Counted from the stretch's first letter, positions 31,557 through 43,968 are shown. The stretch: DNA of 46,307 nucleotides from Oppiella nova (GCA_905397405.1 CAJPVJ010000063.1:1-46307); one strand, 5' to 3'. Notes: generated from the sequence alone by a model not told the origin. Program-made: numbers and translations.

Positions 31557-32346
31557 GTATGTTTGTAAAATATAAAATACACTTTAAATATTTTGTATAT
31601 TTATAAAATAAATCAAAAATAGCAAAGCAAAGTTATCCAACAGTTAAAGTTAATTTTTACAATTTATCAAGTATATTTTCTTAATTGTTTATAAAGTACA
31701 GTTCCTAATGTTATTTCAGTTATACCAGATTTTGAAAAAAGTTCCGTCAGTAAGACTCAGATTAGTTAAAATTGATTTATTTAATAATCAAATTTTATAA
31801 AATATATATTTTTAAACTTTTTAGACTTCATAAATTCCTATCCCTGGCCTTAATCTCACATTTTGAAAAGTAAACAAGGATAAATAAGGTTAAATGGGAT
31901 TTGAATTAATTGTATCTGATTTGAAACAAACATGTGGTCAACACCTGTTCACAAGTGTTCGCATTTGAAACACTTATTGTCAATGTATTAACCGATCAAA
32001 TGAATTGAGTTATAAATTGTGATTCAAATTAATTTATAATATATAATAGCATTACAATTAATCAATAAAAAAATTCAGGACAAATTGTTTTGAAATATAT
32101 AAAAATGAATTGTAATAGGACATTAAGTACAAATTGTTTTGAAATGTATAAAAATGAATTGTAATAGGATGTTTTAAAATAACAAATATCTTGCTTAAAG
32201 TACTATTTGAAAAATTTTATTTTAACATTATAGCTTGACAGTTTAATTTGTTTGATATTTAATGAGCAGTAATTACTGTATCATACATAAACTGAGGTAA
32301 ATACAATTGCTTAAATATTATACGGTTTATAACACAGATTGGCAAC
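31557..32346. other. AT-rich upstream region of the sulfotransferase
   Basis: No gene seen. A direct repeat GACAAATTGTTTTGAAATATATAAAAATGAATTGTAATAGGA-like unit of about 50 bases occurs twice near 32079-32169. Confidence 0.55.
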
Positions 32347-33246
32347 ATGGACAAATATATTCGTGTTGTACGTGGCTTAAAATTTATTAAGCTACCAGGG
32401 AATATACCAATATCCTTTGAATACGCGCTCGACTACCACCCTTTGCCCGGGGATTGCATATTGAGCGTCCACCCTAAATCCGGAACCGTGTGGGCATGTA
32501 ATATTGTGCTGTACATTATGGGAGTCATTCACGTCGGCCAACATATACCGAGCGATACGTATTTGAAATTTTTTCTTGAATTCTCTGACCTCAATGAACT
32601 GGTGGATGACATAGCGATGAACCCGGTGGTGGACAGGGATGGTGAGCACTTTCGGTTTCACGCGACGCACCTTAGCATGACACACTTGGCCTACAATACC
32701 GGTGCCAAGTATTTGATGGTTTTGCGTAATCCGAAAGACGTTGTCGTTTCTTCTTATTATGACGCGAAACACAACTTTCCATCGGATCTCGATTTTCACG
32801 ACTTCTTTAAGCTGTGGATCACCGGAAAGCACTTCCCGTACGGCGACTGTTTTGAGGCGATTAAGTCTAATTGGAAGCACCGGGAGGACAGCAACTGTAC
32901 GGTCATTACCTATGAGGAGATGGTAGCGAATCCGAGGGACAGTATTGTGAGAATCGCCTCATTCTTGGGCACCAAATACGTTCGCCGACTGTATGACCGC
33001 TGCGATGATGGAGGGGACGGCACCGGTAGCAGTGATGACATCCTATTGGATCGCATTATACGAGAGACCAGTTTTAAGGTCATGAAGAGTAATCATGAGA
33101 TGACGGAACACTTTCGGAAAGGTATGGCCGGCGACTGGAGGGCTGTTATGTCGAGAGATGAAAGCGATTTGGTTGATGAGAGGGTTAGGGATGAGTGGAT
33201 GGGAACGGATTTGGAGACACTGTGGGAACGGGAGATGAGATGGTAA
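32347..33246 (+). CDS. Cytosolic sulfotransferase (SULT family), single exon
   Basis: Transfers sulfonate from PAPS to hydroxyl or amine groups of small molecules in the cytosol; the substrate cannot be told from sequence. 299 residues, the normal SULT length. The 5'-phosphosulfate loop is HPKSGTVW (42-49, catalytic Lys44; most family members have YPKSGT). The catalytic base is His108 in HATHLS. The 3'-phosphate motif is YLMVLRNPKDVVVSSYY with Arg127 and Ser135. The C-terminal PAPS motif is RKGMAGDW (257-264). All key residues are present, so an active enzyme is expected. A Gly/Asp-rich insertion (DDGGDGTGSSDD) lies before the C-terminal motif. No intron interrupts it, unlike most genes here, so a retroposed origin is possible. 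No poly(A) tract was noticed downstream. Confidence 0.95.
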   Translation: MDKYIRVVRGLKFIKLPGNIPISFEYALDYHPLPGDCILSVHPKSGTVWACNIVLYIMGVIHVGQHIPSDTYLKFFLEFSDLNELVDDIAMNPVVDRDGEHFRFHATHLSMTHLAYNTGAKYLMVLRNPKDVVVSSYYDAKHNFPSDLDFHDFFKLWITGKHFPYGDCFEAIKSNWKHREDSNCTVITYEEMVANPRDSIVRIASFLGTKYVRRLYDRCDDGGDGTGSSDDILLDRIIRETSFKVMKSNHEMTEHFRKGMAGDWRAVMSRDESDLVDERVRDEWMGTDLETLWEREMRW

Positions 33247-34321
33247 TAGAAATGTGTAAAACTGACAAATTAATAAACCGTTTAAATTAGTCATTAATAC
33301 TAGAATTATTAGAATTAAATCGAACTAATGTAAATGAGAGTATTAAATGGTTCTTGATTAAAATAATTGTCAAAATCAAATAACTATATCTATTTTATAA
33401 ATTTATTGTGTTTAGCATTGAGTTCCAAAAGCTAAAATCACCACAAAATAGGGATGATACACTAATAGTCTAATCACCTATACTTGATAAATTTATAAAT
33501 TTTTAAGAGCCTTAGTTATTTATGTCACAATAAACTTAATAGAAATTTAAAATTACTAATACATTAATGTTCAAACAATTTTTAGATTCAATGTTTATAA
33601 TCGTAAAGCACACCTTTAAAACTACATTCATTTGTATACCATAAGTTAAACTTGATATATGCTCATTTTATGCTTAACAAACTTTTAATATTTTTCACCT
33701 GTTATATTTGTAATGTTTGACTAAAACTTATAAAGGTATAAATAACTAGTGTTGAATAGTTGTATGAAAAACTTATGTTTAACGCTAAAAATGAATTAAG
33801 TATGTCTGTCACACAATAAAAGCATTTGATTTAGTTTTTTAGTTCAATTGTATTTACAAAACACGATAACCAATACTCAGAGCCCCGGACTACTCGGGAG
33901 CACTGGTAGTCTATTTGTTGTAGTACTGGTATATACATAGAGAATTGTGTGAATCCATTAAATCGAGTGATTATTGTTTTTTTTGTTGTGTTATATATTT
34001 CTGCACCGAAAGTGCATTTTAAGGAAATAAAGGCCAGATAACGAGACTTAATTGTGAAATGAACTAAAACCTAGATCAATTAGCCTAATCTAAACACATG
34101 CATCTAATGAACTCCTATTTTTCTCGTCAATGTCCTTTTATTATTTCTTATATATTACTGTTATGTTTGTATAAATAAGCAAATGAAAAACAGCATAGTA
34201 CATGGGACCTGTATTATAACATGTTTTTTTTGAGCAACTGTATGCATAGAAATGTTTTAAAATATTATATTTCACCGAGTTGTTATTGAAACATTAGATA
34301 AATTTTTAATAATGCAATGCA
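33247..34321. other. AT-rich intergenic DNA
   Basis: No gene or clear element seen in about 1.1 kb. Confidence 0.6.
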
Positions 34322-34495
34322 AAAACATCAGGGTACTTGCGTCAATCATTGTCGCAAATAAAAGTAATTTAATAATACGTTTTGAAAGTTACAAATGTTA
34401 ATAATTAAAAGTATTAAATAAAACTTATTATACATAAAAAAAACTTACTTTAGTTAAAAAACATGGTATGCTTGACGCAAATACCCTGATGTTTT
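34322..34495. mobile_element. MITE-like element with 24-bp inverted ends
   Basis: AAAACATCAGGGTACTTGCG plus TCAA at 34322-34345 is matched by its near-perfect complement at 34472-34495. The interior is about 125 bp of AT-rich DNA with no coding capacity. Confidence 0.75.
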
Positions 34496-34949
34496 ATATT
34501 GAATCCCAAAATTTGAAGTTTATTTTGGTATGTATATAATGTTACAATAACAACTTAATTAAACGTACATCCGTTTGTGAAATATAAAACTTTTATTTTT
34601 TGTTATATATATTTTTAAATTATTGGGCAAAATATACCGGTAACTATTGATATATCACATGTATATTATTTTTGTTAGGGCGCCGTTAGTTAGAGGCTAT
34701 CCACTCATTACTGGCCATAAATACTCAGTTACTTACGATATAAGCATCTCATGTGCCGTAAGACTCGATGCAAAAAATAAACACATTTCTGGATCCGAGT
34801 GATGGATCGCATGCACTATACCCTAAGCCTAGACAGACTGCCCCCAAATAGCAATGACCTCCCGGTGCTCTACCCGTTCATCCCATTAAATTAATTAATA
34901 ATCAGCAATGAAAACAATTTTGTGAAATGACAATCTAGTAATTGAATGC

Positions 34950-35112
34950 ATAAGGCGTGATTCACAAAGTACATACGCACGCCTATGGGGGAGGGGGGGT
35001 CATGCCAAAGCGTATGTCCCCATGTTAAACTCCTATGTACGATGGGCGTGTAGGGGGGAGGGGGGGTCAATTTTTGACCAAATTTTTGCGTACGTACTTT
35101 ATAGATGACGCC
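34950..35112. mobile_element. MITE-like element with GGCGT...ACGCC ends
   Basis: Imperfect inverted ends of about 30 bp (AGGCGTGATTCACAAAGTAC against the complement of GTACTTTATAGATGACGCCT). Inside are two copies of a G-run motif (GGGGGAGGGGGGGTCA). A related end is found near 26.6 kb. Its right edge coincides with the outer edge of the large inverted repeat. Confidence 0.6.
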
Positions 35113-36477
35113 TAACGAATATGTTTTGTGTATTTTAATTAGGTAATTGTGAAATGATAATTTTTTAAAAAGGTAATTATGCTTTTAATTGTTTGTGAAA
35201 AGTTGGCAATTTTATTTGTAGATCAACGTTTAACAAGATTGTATGCACTGGTACTTTGGGTATAAAAATATAACGTCGAGTACTTTACGTACTAATGCTA
35301 TATGTATTGGGTTTAAGAAATTATTTATTTATATTACACATCATCTAAATTAATTTACTAGAGTATTATATAATAATTATAGTTTATTTTCTAAATTGTG
35401 GAAATAAATTATTTTTATAAGTAAGTACTGTATCGGTATAATTTAATTGTTTTAAAAACGTTTGATACAAATATTGAGTGTTGTAAAAATGTGTCTGTAC
35501 AATTGTCTGTACATTCAATCCATATCTATTGATAACATTTATTACGTAAACAGGACAGGGATGTGAATGGGTGTGCATTATGTGTCGGTTTAATAGTTTA
35601 GTTTTATAATCACATTATATCTAAAAATGTCATAAATTAATGTAAAAGTATACAAATATGAGGGAATTATTGATTAATACACGTTTTAAACTATCCCCGG
35701 TTTGTCACAAACACATTTATTTATCAATTAAAATGAAATTTTGTTTATAAATTTCAGTCAACAGTTTTTAAACATTTTTATGATTTGATTCATCAGTGAG
35801 TTTGACAGCAGTATATAAACAAATAGATATTTTATGCAAACATTATGTCTAAATACGGTACAATAAAAAAAATTTTAAAAATTGCATTATAAAGAATTTA
35901 CAAAATCATACAATAGAACATTGCCTAAAAATCAAATCTAATATATTTGCACAGGTAACTTTTATATTCAACCGTATAGTAAAACAATTTCCCTTTTATC
36001 AATATACTAGGAATAGGGAAATATATTTTTTAAATAACCACTATTACAAATTGATATTATAATTTATAAAGTTAGTTGCTAACATTTTTTGGTTTAATTT
36101 AATTACTTATTTCATACATTGTTAAGTATATGGTTTTATACTAGGGCCAATAAAAATTGAAATATTAGGCGATACAACTAAATAAGTAATGAAATAGTGA
36201 TTTGTTAACTGACCCAGTTCTTTAAGAAGGGCATCAAAGTTCTCCGATGAGACCAGGGTGAATTTACCGGTATAGTCAGTCATTGTATTGGTTGTAATCT
36301 AATAACATAATAAATAAAATATTTAGTTAAATCAAAAATATTTAGAGAATAATCATCATAAAAGTATAATACAAATATATTTTACATTTTAGTAAACAAA
36401 CACTGTTAAGTCATTGCAATGTTTTACTCAATAAGTCGAAATTGTTTGCAAAGCTACTTATACACGAAAACATTTAT
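35111..36477 (-). repeat. Large inverted repeat, left arm (about 1.37 kb)
   Basis: Reverse-complement copy of 37985-39362, aligned over the whole arm with scattered substitutions and small indels. It contains a full copy of FABP exon 1 with part of intron 1, but not exons 2 or 3. Confidence 0.9.
36214..36283 (-). pseudogene. Orphan copy of FABP exon 1
   Basis: 70 bases coding the same 23-residue start as the FABP gene at 38181 (MTDYTGKFTLVSSENFDALL...). The only coding change noticed is silent (CTC to CTG), and the donor GTCAGT is intact. Exons 2 and 3 lie outside the inverted duplication. This copy points away from the intact gene and cannot make a full protein. Confidence 0.85.
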
Positions 36478-36599
36478 ATTACATTGAACGGAAAGTCTTT
36501 ACAAACTTTGAATCCTATAATAACTTCTTATCTATTAGATTATATTTTTAGTAAATGTTTATATATGTTCAGTTGTTTTTCTACTGCGTAATAATGGAG

Positions 36600-37222
36600 T
36601 ATCACTTTGTTAAATTAATCCTTCTATTTTTGGCATTAAAAATGTCAATGCCCCCGATTTGCTCAATTTGAAAGAACTTCGCGATAGTGTTTTACGTGAA
36701 GAACAGAGGGCGTTTATAAAGATATGTGTGTTGTTGAATACCTCTCCAAGGGTAGTTGCCAGTCAGCTAGCAACTGCTTTGCCAAAAACATATTTGAATG
36801 AAAAATCGGTGTATAATTGGTATAATGATTTTAAAGGTGGAAACCGCACAGATATGTGATTTACCTCGTTCAGGTAGACCACGTGAGACAACGACAAGAT
36901 ATGAAAGAACAAGTAAAACAACTTATTCTAGAGAGTGATGGTATGAGAACAAACGACCTTTTGTATGAAGCCGGAATACCAAAAACGAGTTTATTAACAA
37001 TATTAAAGGCAAAAAAATTAAAGTCAAGGTGGATCCCACGAACTCATACAACGACAAAAACAAGCACGACATAATATTGCGGGAAAACATCTTGCAAGGT
37101 ATCAAAAGGAATCTGGTTTTCTAGATAAAATAATTGCAATCGATGAAACATGGTTAAAATCATATGACCCTGAGGATGCTAGACAAAGTAGCGAATGGTT
37201 GCTCCCTGGTCAAAAGCCGTAA
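36600..37222 (+). pseudogene. Decayed mariner transposase (N-terminal part)
   Basis: Fragments in three frames align in order with mariner-family transposase. They are a helix-turn-helix part (REEQRAFIKICVLLNTSPRV and VYNWYNDFKGGNRT), the linker ICDLPRSGRPRETTT, a second domain (LLYEAGIPKTSLLTILK), and QARHNIAGKHL. The last piece is DKIIAIDETWLKSYDPEDAR, where DETW carries the first catalytic aspartate. At least three frameshifts and the absence of the second and third catalytic positions show that it is dead and truncated. It lies in the spacer of the large inverted repeat. Confidence 0.85.
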
Positions 37223-37984
37223 GTACAAAAGATTTTAAAAATTGTTATTTGTACAAATTTCACTCACCGGATTTCTATCTTACTTATCACAGACCAGTTA
37301 ATATAAAATTTTATAGCACTTAAAGTTTAGTGCATTTCTTAATTTATAAATTCTTAACTATTTTTAAATTTATTTTGCTTTAAATTATTATTTGAAGTGT
37401 AATTAACACATTGTTAAAATTATCAAATTTAACACAATAAATTAATTTTATTTCTTTAAAAACTATAAATTACTATAAATAATTTAATTATACTTTACTT
37501 AAAATCTAGACAATTGTAATAATTTGTTACATTTGTTAGTTAATTATTTGAGGTACCATGTTAGACTAAATGTCTAACCATAAGTCTAATTTATAAACTA
37601 GTATAAACAAGGAACCGGCTATTAGTGATATGGGTTTATAAATTATAAGTTATCATTTATAACTTGTAATTTAATTATTCCTTTAATAATAATATAATTT
37701 ATTTATGATACACTAAAATTATGTTTAAAGCTTCCCAATCAAGTACATAATTTTCTAAATTAAGTACAAAATATACAGTACTCTCATATATACCCCATAG
37801 CCTAAATAGGTAATAAATCAGATATCAAACATATATTTATACAATACATGTATTATATAATATCAAAAAGTATAATCAATTAAAATTACAAACGTCTACT
37901 AAATGTTTAGTGCATTCATGATTTTGTGACCCTTTTCCTACCTTCAGTATAATTTTTACTACTAATGATATATAAATGTTATTT
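37223..37984. other. AT-rich spacer of the large inverted repeat
   Basis: No gene seen after the mariner remnant. Confidence 0.6.
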
Positions 37985-39362
37985 TTTCGGGTATTTAAGT
38001 AGCTTTGCAAACAATTTCGACTTATTGAGTAAAACATTTGCAGTGACTTAACAGTGTTTGTTTACTAAAAAGTAAAATATATTTGTATTATACTTTTATG
38101 ATGATTATTCTCTTAAATATTTTTGATTTAACTAAATATGTTATTTATTATGTTATTATACTTAGTTTACAACCAGCACAATGACTGACTATACCGGTAA
38201 ATTCACCCTGGTCTCATCGGAGAACTTTGATGCCCTTCTTAAAGAACTCGGTCAGTTAACAAATAACTATTTCATTACTTATTTAGTTGTATCGCCCAAT
38301 ATTTTTATTCTTTATTGGATCTAGTATAAAATCATATACTGAACAATGTATGAAATAAGTAATTAAATTAAACCAAAAAATGTTAGCAACTAACTTTATA
38401 AATTATAATATAGTTTTGTAATAGTGAAGTCAGTTTTAAAAATATATTTCCTTATTCCTAGTATATTGATAAAAGGGAAATTGTTTTACTATACAGTTGA
38501 ATATAAAAGTTTCCTGTGCAAATATATTAGATTTGATTTTTAGACAATGTATTATTGTATGATTTTGTAAATTCTTTATAATGCAATTTTAAAAATATTT
38601 TTACTTGTACCGTATTTAGACATAATGTTTGCATAAAATATCTATTTGTTTATATACTGCTGTCAAACTCACTGATGAATGAAATCATAAAAATGTATAA
38701 AAACTTTTGACTGAAATTTATAAACAAAATTTCATTTTAATTGATAAATAAGTGTGTTTGTGACAAACCGGGGATATTTCAAAACGTGTATTAATGAATA
38801 ATTCCTTCATATTTGTCTACTTTTACATCAATTTATGACATTTTTAGATATAATGTGATTATAAAACTAAACTTTTAAACCGACACATAAAGCACACCCA
38901 TTCACATCCCTGTCCTTCTGTTTATGTAATAAATGTTATCAATAGATATGGATTGAATGTACAGACAATTGTACAGACACATTTTTACAACACTCAATAT
39001 TTATATCAAACGTTTTTAAAACAATTAAATTATACCGATACAGTACTTGCTTATAAAAATAATTTATTACCACAATTTAGAAAATAAACTATAATTATTA
39101 TATAATACTCTAGTAAATTAATTTAGATGATGTGTAATATAAATAAATAATTTCTTAAACCCAAAACATATAGCATTAGTACGTAATGTACTCGACGTTA
39201 TATTTTTATACCCAAAGTACCAGTGCATACAATCTTGTTAAACTTTGATCTACAAATAAAATTGCCAACTTTTCACAAACAATTAAAGGCATAATTATCT
39301 TTTTAACAAATTATTATTTCATAATTACCTAGTTAAAATACACAAAACACATTCGTTAAGGG
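37985..39362 (+). repeat. Large inverted repeat, right arm (about 1.38 kb)
   Basis: Partner of 35111-36477. It covers the 5' flank, exon 1 and most of intron 1 of the intact FABP gene, and ends about 60 bases before exon 2. Confidence 0.9.
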
Positions 39363-39968
39363 TAAATAAAGTTTTAAATATATAAATCCCTCTAAAACTC
39401 AATTCATATAACTTTGATAGGAGTGAGCGATGAGATCATAAGCCAAGTGAAGAATAACACTCAGGAGCTAGAGATCAGCAAAGATGGCAATGTCTACACC
39501 TCTCGGACCATACAACCCAACAGAACACATGAAGTGAAGTTCGAGTTGGGAAAGGAGTTCGACGAGACCCGACAAGATGGAAAGACTGTTAAGGTATACC
39601 ACTGACTGTCAAATCAGATTTCAAATAAATTAACAGTTAATGAATGATAAACTCTTAATACTTGTGGATAATAATCGAGGCAATTACGTTATTTTGTAAA
39701 TATTTACCACGGTCTAACTAATTATTTAAATTTAATTTAATTTTACATGATATGTGCGTTAATTTATGTCTGATTAATATTTTATTTAATAATTAATTTG
39801 TTGTCAATATATCAGTCACTAGTGGTGGCGGACGGCAACCGACTCATACAGACCCAGAAGGGCGGCGAAAAGGACCTGAAGATTGTTCGCGAGTTCAACG
39901 GTAATGAACTCCGAGTGACCGTCACGTCCGGCCCCGTGGTGTCGGTGCGTACCTACGCTAGAAAGTAG
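38181..39968 (+). CDS. Fatty-acid-binding protein 1
   Basis: Intracellular lipid chaperone of the FABP/CRABP lipocalin family, like mite group 13 allergens. Exons 38181-38250, 39421-39593 and 39816-39968 are in phase and code 131 residues, the usual length. The FABP signature GKFTLVSSENFDALLKELG is at the N-terminus. The middle has SRTIQPNRTHEVKFELGKEF, and the third exon LVVADGNRLIQTQKGGEKDL. The C-terminal strand has R-T-Y (in VRTYARK), the arginine-tyrosine pair that holds the fatty-acid carboxylate. Intron 1 is 1,170 bp and lies almost entirely in the inverted repeat. AATAAA at 40001 is the likely poly(A) signal. It heads a cluster of FABP copies on the same strand. Confidence 0.95.
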
Positions 39969-42120
39969 GCCTAAAACACGGAGAAACATTTGTTTTGCTC
40001 AATAAATAGTCGATTGAACTCAAAAATATTTAGCAGAAAAAATAAAATTATAATTTTTATATTTTATATTTTGAAAATCTCAATGTATGAGCTAAATATT
40101 CAATAAAAATAAGCCTTTCCCTTCAAAACAAGTATTTTATTGTGTTTTTATTTTAAAATAATGCATTTATTATAGAAATAAAAAGTTTGTTTCGGAAATA
40201 AAACTTTTATTGCATAAGAGATTTCAATAATAAAATTTCAATGTCAAGGTTAGGAGTTTCAAAGTCAAGGCATACAGTCATTGAATTACATATCCCGGAT
40301 CATATTTCAAGGAATTTCAATAGTATTTTATAATGAAGTAGTAATATTTATTTTAATGGTTAGTCACATTTGAAATCAATTGAATTGAAACTTATTTACT
40401 TATAAAAATTATTTCATTCAATATGAGTAGGGATTGCAATAAAGTTAAATGTACCGGTAGTATTTGGTACAGTAGGGTACTGGGTAACTGCATTGTAATT
40501 GTATGAATATACTTTACTTGTACAGGTAGTGTATTATATAACAATAAATTAATAAATTACAATGAATTACAATTATCGTGCATACAGTTGTATTAAAAAT
40601 AGTAGTTGTATTATGTATTAATAAAATGTATGTATATGTATTTTAATTCCCGGAATTATATTAAATTCTGTTTCTAAGAGTTTCATTTAATTCAGATATT
40701 TTTACACATATTTTTTATGTGATTAATAAATGATTAACTGGAAAGGCATCTCTGGTACATCTACAGTACATATACTTATGTAATGGTAATATCAGGAAGC
40801 GTTTATAAATTTCAGGAATTATCACAAAAAAAAGTTTCATTTTTAATAGAAAAAAGTGTGAGTGCTTTTTCCGTTATTTTACTGTTTTTCGTTTATTTTA
40901 ACTATTATTTTTGTAAATCAATTAAAACTTGTATGATATAAGCATAAATTGAAATTTCACTTGAACTGTGTATATTACTATATTACTAGTATAAAATACA
41001 CCTGTACTGAACATTAAACCGTTTGATATAATTTGATACTGTATACTGTAATGTGTAAAAATAGCGTTAGATAACAGAATTTCTACTATAGTATAGTTAA
41101 TCAATATTACAGTGCAGTTACTGTAGTTCTTATGATTAGACAAATATATTAATTTTTGGCGCTCAATAATCTCAAGCACATATACAGGCAAACAAATAGG
41201 CATAACCATTCTCATATGTATTAGGGGATCAATTATGATTATATAAATATTTTAGGCCGGGATTATAATTGTATTAATATACAATAAATGTATGATAACA
41301 ATAAAAGGTTCCTAATAAATGAATCCCCATTCCTATATATGAATGGTTATGTATGTTATGTTAACCTCAATACAGTAATAGATCATTCACAACTTAAAAT
41401 ATTTAAGAATATTCTTGACTTTATTTGTTTGGTAATGGGTGTGAAATTAAATAATCATACACTTAATCAAGGTTCAAGTACATGGAATACGCACACACCC
41501 ACCTGGTTTCAATTTATAACTAATTAGTTTCTAATCAAGGTGCAAAGATAATCAAGATTTCAGTTATACTCTACAATACTTTGAACACTCATTTTATGAT
41601 TGATTTACTACACAACGGCTAGACTTTACTATTTGTGAATGCAGACGGTTTTCATTATAATTGCATAGATGTAGATCAATTCATAGAAATAATATTTGTA
41701 CAGTCAAACCTCGTTAATAATAAACATGCATAAATTTATTGTCACAGTTATCAAACTTAAAATTATATAAACTCTAAAAATAAAATATGGTTACCATTAT
41801 TTTGCATATTACCTAAAATACGGATCAAATTTTTAGATATAAAATTTTTAATCTGGGTCTATGTAAACGAGGTATTTGGTGTAGATAGATAAAGTTATGA
41901 ATAATAATACAGTGGTATAGCACATTATTATATCACTTTATTTGTTATGTAATACCTACGAACTACATGTACTCAAATTCAATACAAATGTACTAATATT
42001 GATTCAGTATTATTAATACAAAACTGATCAAGTTAGAAATTTCTAGTGCTCAGGACTACAAAACCTTTACACATCCGACCCACACCTTCTTAACTGTGTT
42101 ATGAGTTGGCAGTTATGACG
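39969..42120. other. AT-rich intergenic DNA between FABP genes 1 and 2
   Basis: About 2.1 kb with the FABP1 3' UTR and no further gene, exon or clear element seen. Confidence 0.6.
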
Positions 42121-42122
42121 GG

Positions 42123-42129
42123 TATATAA
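42123..42129 (+). promoter_or_regulatory. TATA box of FABP gene 2
   Basis: TATATAA about 105 bases before the ATG at 42230, in a short less AT-rich patch (GGTATATAAGGACC), well placed for a core promoter. Confidence 0.55.
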
Positions 42130-42229
42130 GGACCGGTAGTTAGAGTGAGAATAATAACAAGAATCTAAAAGTATATACAAATTAAACTCAAAGTTTATAC
42201 AAAAACTTAATTTATACAAATCATTAATA

Positions 42230-43029
42230 ATGACTGACTTCAGCGGTAAATACAAACAGATCTCATCCAATAACGCCGATGGATTGCTCAAGGAATTGGG
42301 TTTGTATTCAATTTGTTAATTATAATTATATTTTAATTCTTTATCTATTAATTATTTAAATATTATTTTAAATTTAAAAGTTATACACTATTTAATACAA
42401 CTATACAGATAGTTTCTGTACTGTTGCAGTATAGTACTGTACCAGGTACGGAAACATTGTACTTGTACATTATACTGTAAGTTATCTGGAATAAACACCA
42501 TAAAGTTATTATCAATTTAAACTAAATTATATTATAACTTAGTTATTATAAGTTGGTTATTAAGAATATTATAGTTTTATGACATCCCTAATATAATATT
42601 ACTTTGTGTGCAAACTACAGGCGCCAGCGATGAGGTGGCCAACAAAGTGAAGGCCTCCCTCCAAGACCTGGAGATCACCCAAAATGGCAATGAGTTCGTC
42701 CAGAAGTCCATATCAGCGGCCGGTACTCAAGAGATTAAGTTTGAATTGGGAAAGGAGTTCGAGGAGAAGCGAATGGACGGCCGTACTGTTAATGTATGCA
42801 CTTAACAACTTAAACTACCCGTCCTATCAATAGTATTTTAATATAATATTCTGTATGAATATAGTCAGTAGTGGTGGCCGACGGCAACAAACTGATTAAG
42901 ACAACCAAAGATCCCGTGAAGAACAAGGAGTTAAAGGTCGTCACCGAACTCAATGGTACGGAGCTTAAGGTGACGGCTACAGTGGTGGGCACCTCCGTCA
43001 CGGCTACCGGTGTCTACACTAAACAATAG
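42230..43029 (+). CDS. Fatty-acid-binding protein 2
   Basis: Exons 42230-42299, 42621-42793 and 42865-43029 are in phase and code 135 residues. The N-terminal signature is GKYKQISSNNADGLLKELG. Exon 2 is 173 bases, as in FABP gene 1, with EIKFELGKEFEEKRMDGRTV. Exon 3 carries VVADGNKLIKTTKDPVKNKE and ends ATGVYTKQ. The carboxylate-binding arginine of the usual R-x-Y motif is replaced by glycine (G-V-Y). The ligand set or binding mode may therefore differ from FABP gene 1. Intron 1 is much shorter (321 bp). AATAAA occurs at 43111. A good TATA box stands upstream. Confidence 0.93.
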
Positions 43030-43654
43030 GATGAATATTGTAGCGCTCATATAATGTTAGCACCAATTTTTGTTATAATTTTGTACGAATTATATTTTTA
43101 TTAGTAATTTAATAAATAAATTGAAATCTTAAAGATATATTTAAGTTATTAGTTTACAGTTCAACCACAATAAAAATCACGATAAACTCTAATTAATTAA
43201 ATTGAGGATATCTATTGTAAATATGATATCTTATTTTAATAGCAATTATAGGTGTGGGCAATGGAGAGGTCTGGAAATGTTGCGTTGATAGTTATGGGGA
43301 GTTATACCCCTTCATTAAAATATCTCTAGTATAATAGGTAGGGAATTTTAATCAGACAATTATAATTAATATTTATCTCAAATAAAATAATTTTATATAA
43401 GTTAAAATTAACACTTATAAAACTTTGCTAGAAAGTATGAAAATTGTTGAAACACTTAAATTTTGCGCTAACCAATTATTGATTTCATTAATTTCAAGAA
43501 ATAGATAATTGCAGTTAAGGTGAGTTTATATTAAAAATATTTTTATTATGAATAGAATGCTTTTTTTAATAATGTGGTTTGTTAAGTGTGTTTTTCAAAA
43601 TAATAACTACCCTACTATAAAACATCAATTTAATTATAATCTGAAAATAATGTT

Positions 43655-43785
43655 TTGTGATAATTAGATAACAACCATTGGTTTCATTTAATAATTTAAT
43701 AACAGTATATAAATAGTTACAATAAATGAAAATATGTAATAAAGTCTTAAAACTTGTTGAAAATACACTAACTTAAAAATATAAA
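43655..43785 (+). repeat. Tandem-array flank unit, copy 1
   Basis: About 125 bases containing GATAACAACCATTGGTTTCA and ATGTAATAAAGTCTTAAAAC, repeated almost exactly at 44265-44395 just before FABP copy 4. Confidence 0.85.
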
Positions 43786-43786
43786 T

Positions 43787-43968
43787 TTTAAGATGTTTTT
43801 ACTATAATATAAATTTATACTGTGAAATATCTTTATTGCAAATAAATGAATTTAGTGTTTTATGATAATTAGATAAAAACATGGGTTACATAATGTTGTG
43901 ATATAAAAGTCATTGCTATATAAAACATTTCGGTTATTGACTAAACATTTATTTTTGTGTTAATTTTA
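43787..43968 (+). repeat. FABP promoter unit, copy 1
   Basis: About 180 bases, including the TATA-like GATATAAAAG near 43900, repeated nearly identically at about 45413-45606 before FABP copy 5. Confidence 0.85.

Noticed and set aside
40922-41215. 97-codon minus-strand ORF
   Set aside because: AT-driven Ile/Tyr/Asn-rich frame without coding bias, in a long AT-rich interval.
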